DNA of 64,000 bases, from NCBI RefSeq assembly GCF_030867145.1, contig NC_134421.1:22203979-22267978 (forward strand), in the 5' to 3' direction. Position numbers and translations under genes: made by a program. This DNA comes from Opisthocomus hoazin (lineage: Eukaryota > Chordata > Aves > Opisthocomiformes > Opisthocomidae). Under the pieces are notes generated by a model, which worked only from the letters and a program-made list of their open reading frames with translations, made no database searches and had not been told where the DNA came from. Each line of letters opens with the position of its first letter. The first letter of the stretch is position 1. This document shows, in pieces, positions 58,101 through 64,000 of the stretch.

Positions 58101-61100
58101 CTTTAACCCTCTCATATGTCAAGTCTCGTTACAGTTGCTTGGCTCTCCACAGACGATTTTAAAAGGTTGCTTATTCATCTCTTGTCCTTACCCTAAAGTT
58201 ATGTCCAACTTTTCTGTTTTATTTCAACAAGTCATTGAACAACTTGAGATTTTAAAAATTAATATTTTCCTTTTGCAGTTTATTTAGGATGTTTTCTAAA
58301 ACCATACTGGCTTGGAAACCATTGTTTTCCCCCTGTATTTTAAGAACTACATGTGTTATCTTCCGGGATGTCATGACTCATTCATTTTTTTGTTTTCTTT
58401 TGAGCATTGTGACACCTGAGAAAATCAGCGCTTCTGCGTAATGAGAAAATAAATACACATTTGTAGGAAATAAATTAATGAGATCAGAATACTTTTTCGA
58501 GGGGTTTACCTAATAAAACTTTCTTTCTGTAACTGAAAGCAAAATAATTGAACTGAAAAGCCTTGTTGTGAGTCATTAGAATTGAAGTTGCTGGTGAACG
58601 GGAGTTTTAAAATACTTTATCTGTTTCTCTGTCCAGTTTAGTAACTGCCATTGCAATAATCTCTGACTGTATCGCAAACATTTAGCAGTAATTATCTCTC
58701 TCCCTACATGCCTTTTAAAAGCCACATCAGCTTTCTTGGTTTGTGTCTGAGAATTGTAGTATTTTATGCTGAAAGTGGTCCCAGGAACAGTAAATTGTCT
58801 GTTGGAGCGAGCTCCTCCTTCATGTAAGAAAGAACAGCACATAGATCCCTTGGTAGATACCTTCTGGGCATCATATTATTTTCATATATAGCCTACAGAT
58901 GTGCTTTCCTAACTCTGAGAATACAGTTTGCATATGTAAACAATGTGCTATGAGAAAGCCAGTACGTACATCTGCAGTAGGCCAGCTGCTAAGCGGTAAC
59001 TGTTCCAAGTCATTTCCTTTCCTTTTCCTAGTACATGTGAAATAAATTTCAGCTTGTAGGTGAAAAGAAATAAACTATTTCGCGTACTGTGTGGTAAGAT
59101 AAGAGTGTACATATTGCCAGGTTCTAGAGAGTAGCTGTTTTTTGAAAATTCACACCTTGGCTTATCCCACAGTGACTTGGTTGTGTACCCATACCTTAAG
59201 TTTAGGTCCAGCTGCTGTCAAAATTTTGTCACACTGATGAATTGTTTTACTGTCTTCCTACTGTTTTATGGTTCAAAAAGGATATTGGTTTAGGGTGCGT
59301 TTCAGGATTCTGCCACGGGCTTACCTCTTGGTGGCTGGAGGCATTCCCGTAGGGGACCCTGAGTGCCAGGAGAGAGGCCTCTGTTCATGTGGAGCATTGC
59401 AAGGAGAGGAATATCAGCTTATGTTTGCACAACAGCGTCCAGAACCGTTTGTCCCTGTTTCTTGGACAGATACAGGTGAACATAACTTGTTGTTTTGCTG
59501 GTCCCAAGTGTAGAGGTTGTTAACGTAATCTCGAACGTATGGGTATAAAGATAATCCTGGGAAAATGGTCATTTAGCAATAGTAGGGTTTATTGTAGAAC
59601 AGGTAGTGCTATTTGATTTTTTTTTTTTTTTTTTTCCTTAGTTCCACTTCATATATCTTCTTTTCTCCCTGTGCTGGGCAGGCGAGATAACAAGAGGTAA
59701 AAATTTGAGGAGAAGGTTTAAAGCTGTGTAACAATAGTGCTTAAGACTGCACTGTCTCATTTGCTTTCCTGCTCATTCATGATACTGCATAGGAGAAGAC
59801 ACACAAGCATTTTTAAGTGAGGCCCTCAGTTGCCAAGTCCTGTCATCTGAAGAACAGAAAAGAACACTTAAGGCCAAACCACTGAGAGTAGAAGTTGCTC
59901 CAGGGTGTTCTCATCCTCCTCTAACCCAGCTTGAAGGTAGGACAGGAACGTGTGCTAGCTGAGCAGTGCTAAGTGTTGGTTGCAGAGGAGCTCGGCAGGA
60001 TGAGAACAAGTGTTGCTTTTTCCTCAGCACGCTGGAGGAGGTAAATTCACCAGAGTGACAAATGTCTGTTCTCTGTGCTGTGACCTGAAGTCGGATGAAG
60101 AGCGTATACATTGACCTGCATAGATGGTGCTAATGGCTATTTATTGTTAGAAAAATAATGCCCTTTTTAATCCACTTTTTTTTAAGGGTGTTGGGTGTGT
60201 TGATATTTTTAAGCATCTTTTTTGTTGTTGTTGTTCAGCGCTGAACACGGTGGTGACTGTTCCTAGATGAGCAGTAGATTTCCTGTTGGCGATGGCAGCT
60301 TTGTTAGTCACTTTATTTATAGATTTCTTCCTTTGTCTAGTCAAGCAAGTCGGAGGCTCTATCTGTCTGCTTCTCTGGCTCCTAATTATTTAATCTGTTC
60401 ATGCAAATAAAACCTTGTGTTTCTGCTCCTACATTCGGGTTTATTACTGGTAACCCATGACACTAGTCTGGGTACAGGGTTCCTTTCTGTGAAATAGGGC
60501 AAGATTGGAGGTGGGAGCAGGGGAAATTATAGTGATTCTCTAGTCTAATCTCCCGAGTAAGACAAGCCAGAAAATCCAATGTCCAGTCCATAATTTCATC
60601 TGAAATTTCTACATGTCTCGGAAAGTGAGTTTAGGTTGACTGTAAATGCCAGTGGCTCCACCACAACCTTAGGCATGATGTTCCTGTAGTTAATTATCCT
60701 TTGGGTTTAATAATAACTTTAACACTTTGTTTCTAATTTGAACTTGTCAAACTTCAGTGGACAGCTATGAGATCTCATTGTGTCTTTTTTTTTTCCCCGA
60801 TTAAAATGGGGATTAAACCAACCATATCTATTCTTAGATGAACAATTCCACATGGCACCAGGAAAAAGCCCCGTGTCCAAACAACTCACCACTCCATGCA
60901 TTTGTTGTATAACATTTCCTTGATTGTATTTATTGTTTTTCACCAAAGAGGATTGCTTATGCTTGTCATGTAACAAAAACTCATTCTCATATGACTTCCA
61001 GTCATTCCTTACACCTTTATATACAGTTGCCTCCTACTTAGTTTTTTTTCTATTCAGGATGTGAAATTGTCCCTTTTAAAGCACTATGTTATGTAGAACT

Positions 61101-64000
61101 GTTTTTTTAATCCACACAACGTGAATTAAATTATTTTCTAACCAACTGAACTTTAATTCTTGATTTCTACTCGAAATCTAGTATACTTTTACCCTTGCTT
61201 ACCTGCTGTGATTTTTTTTTTAGAAGTAGTTCATCACTTGTATTTTTCAGAAACTTAAAGATACTTTGTTGAGGAAAACTATTGGTATGCATTCCCTTCC
61301 TGGAGTCTTTCCTCTCGCGTTGTGCTCGTGTTTGGAAGGGCTCTTCATCACATTCCTTTCTGATTGAGCGGTTGACTGCAGATTTGTGTTGATACCAAGA
61401 CTATAATGTGCCTTTTAATACGTTGACCCGTATCTACTCTAGATGAAAGGAGCAATCACTTTAAAGCAGATAGTGGTGTCTTTATTATACCACACAATTT
61501 GCTGGTCTCTTCTGTCTGTCTCAATGCTTTTTAAGATTGAAGTAATTTGAAAAATTCTGGCAGGCTTCAGAAATCATACTGAGTCGCAGTTATTATTAGA
61601 AGTGAGTTTTTCTCACTCTGTTCATTATACAGGTTTCCACTATTGGTGTATAAACAACTGGTTTGTTTCCTTTGCATCCCTTTACATTTTAGTGTTTTAG
61701 TTTTGAATCTTATATTCAGGTAATTGTATCATGTCGTAACTTCTGACTGTCCTCCCTAATAAATACTAGTTGAAAGCCCTGCAAAGTAGTCTAGTTTGAT
61801 TGCTATTCAAAATGTTAGGCAGTCCCACTATAGACTGAGAAACTTTCAAGGTTTATGGACTTCAGCTTGCGGAGTGGGACAAATAAGCCACAGGATATCG
61901 CTTACCTAGCCAGTGTTTAATCTCCTGAATCTTTTGCAATCTGCTTCTCTCATATGGGCATCAGGAAGGATTCCCAAGCAGACTGTCTCTCTTCTGTTTT
62001 CAGGGAGCTTTAATATCTTAATAAAGATTACCGAACATGGCCCAGGTCTACTACTGCGTTGTGTTCTGTGACAAACTGGGCATCTCTTCCTCAGTTTTTA
62101 CTGTAGAAAACAGGCTCCTTCACTGCCATCGCTGCATTCACCAGCTGAATATGCCATTGCCTTGTCTGAAAGTGAGAGTACAAGTCTCTTCTGCTGTTTG
62201 GGGTCAGTGGCTGCCCATCCAAAGGGTTACTACTTTTTTTTTTTTTGGTAGCAAACTCTTGACTCTTCACTGTGTGGGAAACCTCTGTCTTTGGGCAAGA
62301 AGCAGAGGGTGTTGCGGCTTTTGCAGGAGCTGGGAGCTGGGTCACTCTTGGCTGTCATCGGTGGCTACAGGCAGCTATACCTTTGGAAAGAAATTCTGCA
62401 TTCCCTCTTGCAAAATGTCCCCAAAATTATCTCTGTCATCATCGGGTCTACCTCTTTGCTCATATAGTTACAGCAAGGGCAGCTATTCCAAGTGTAAGCG
62501 GAGTCAGTCTGGATACCATTTAGTGATTCATGTCCTAGAAAAACATGGTTTTCCTGTTTCTATAGTAGACACATTGTTTCTGGCTGTCTGCTTAGAGCAG
62601 TGGCTTGGTGTTTGGGAAATGCTTGCAACTGAGGGCATCTGCCTTTTTTTTTTTTTTTCAAACAAACAAAAATATTGAAAACAGAAAAACCCCCAAGCCT
62701 CAAACTTTATTCTCATATTTCTAGGCTGGAGATTAGGGTATAGTTGCACATCTGTAATAATAATGATGATAAAAAACAACCACACACCAAACCACAGTTC
62801 AAAGGGAGTAATAAAGAATGGCTTACCCAATCTCTGTGCATGTGAAACATTAATTAGCATGCATTCTTCAGAGTTTTATTTAACATGTGTATGACTTCCT
62901 GAAAGTATATAAAAATATTATTCAAAACAGAGATAACAAATACAGAGGTAGTACAGAAAAAAACAGAAAGAGAAACTTATTTACTTTGTAAATCAGTTTT
63001 CATATGTAAAAAATCAATCCAAGTACTTAAAAAATCTGAAATTATTCCAGCATATGGAAATAAATTGGTCATAAATGATCTTCTGCAATATTAAAGTGTT
63101 TCAGGCATACCTTAAAAATAAAAAACACAAACCAACCAACCAAAAAAATCCCAAAGCACCCAAAAAAGCCAACACGATCAAAACTCCGTAATCTCCAAGT
63201 TGCTCATGTGCTCCTTTTCCTGCCATCCACTCTCCCCAGGGTTTGTCATCTTGTGCTGTCAAGTGGGTCATAAGTCACAGCAGTGGTGACTGTTTCTAGG
63301 TCAGACACTAACATGTTGGGAAGAGTGATTTTGTAAGATGCATAGAAATAGTATTTGAGTTTTACAGTAGGAAAGTACTGAATTGCTACAAAGTACTGCA
63401 TGAACTTTATACCACAGACTCGTTTCACTGACCTGGTGGTAGTGACATGCCAGTTTTACAGCTGGTACAGTAATCCATCTCAATATTGTTTGAAAAGAAG
63501 AAGAAGGGAAAGGGGAATTTTAGCTACATGTCTCCAGAGGTGGTAGGGGAAGGAACTGAACTGTCTTGGTTGTTACCCTGGCTGTTCTGTTATCTTTGTC
63601 GTTTATTATACACGAAGCACTTAGCACATTTGCACCATTTTTAAAAGGTATTGTAAATGAGTTCAAACTGCAAAACCAGGCTGAACTGCTCTGGTTTTAT
63701 TAGCATCATACTTCAGCATCTGAGGAAGGATATGCACTTTCAGAAAGTTAAACTGGTTTTTAACAAACAAGTTACCCTTGAAGACTTTTCCTGCCACTCT
63801 TTGATTGTGCCTGTTAAAAAGAAAGGCAACTAGTGAAAAAGCAGTGGTAGGGAAGGAGGCATGCTTTTAAGAGAAAAATGTATGCATATGCCAACTGAGA
63901 TCCTGTAGATTGTGTGATTTAGATGTTACAAAATCTCTAATAACAGTGGTGCAGGTGAAGTTGTTATGTGGACTGATGGTGACTAAAGTCTTTGTTTTCC
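55181..64000 (+). other. FGD6 intron 1 (partial)
   Basis: After the donor at 55181 no coding exon resembling FGD6 was found up to the window edge. The first 600 bases are CpG island. Further on are an old L3-like CR1 relic at about 60525-60830, T-runs near 59617-59637, and an unexplained 213-codon open frame at 62037-62678. The rest is AT-rich and unremarkable. Confidence 0.75.
60525..60830 (-). mobile_element. Ancient L3-like CR1 3' relic
   Basis: The plus strand reads antisense to the 3' third of old CR1/L3 elements: CTAGTCTAATCTCCCGAGTA, then CTGTAGTTAATTATCCTTTG, CTAATTTGAACTTGTCAAAC and GACAGCTATGAGATCTCATT. Strongly diverged; the boundaries are estimates. It lies in FGD6 intron 1, antisense to that gene. 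Confidence 0.65.

Noticed and set aside
1..64000. tRNA, rRNA, CRISPR arrays, prokaryotic operons or a novel defence-type system
   Set aside because: None of the required structures was seen; the window is ordinary two-gene vertebrate sequence.

Overview
The window is nuclear DNA from a bird. The evidence is AT-rich introns, a single CpG island and many copies of the CR1 LINE, both young avian-type copies with the ATTCTGTG tail and very old degenerate ones. The species cannot be told from the sequence alone.

Layout. Two protein genes face away from each other across a CpG-island promoter at about 53.9-55.8 kb. To the left, on the minus strand, lies VEZT (vezatin, an adherens-junction transmembrane protein). 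Eleven coding exons were placed by hand from the start codon at 54729 down to a donor at 64. They join without a frame error into about 615 codons, and the C-terminal part lies beyond the left edge. To the right, on the plus strand, the window holds only the first coding piece of a gene read as FGD6 (a Rho-family exchange factor). It has 13 coding bases, a perfect donor, and then almost 9 kb of intron 1. The VEZT call rests on protein similarity across all exons. The FGD6 call rests on the N-terminal residues, the split-codon phase and the known head-to-head FGD6/VEZT order in other vertebrates.

The most notable gene feature is VEZT intron 6. It is an AT-AC intron with minor-spliceosome (U12-type) signals at both ends. 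Only this splice gives the expected protein across the junction.

Repeats. CR1 copies occur in VEZT introns 1, 4, 5 and 9 and in FGD6 intron 1. They include a young 1.4-kb copy with a nearly open reverse-transcriptase frame (20.7-22.1 kb), a young tail inside an archaic copy (1.8-2.9 kb), a young copy abutting an archaic one (49.8-51.7 kb), and two L3-like relics (27.2-28.0 and 60.5-60.8 kb). No tRNA, rRNA, CRISPR array or new multi-gene system was seen. Most other open frames are short, intronic and unsupported.
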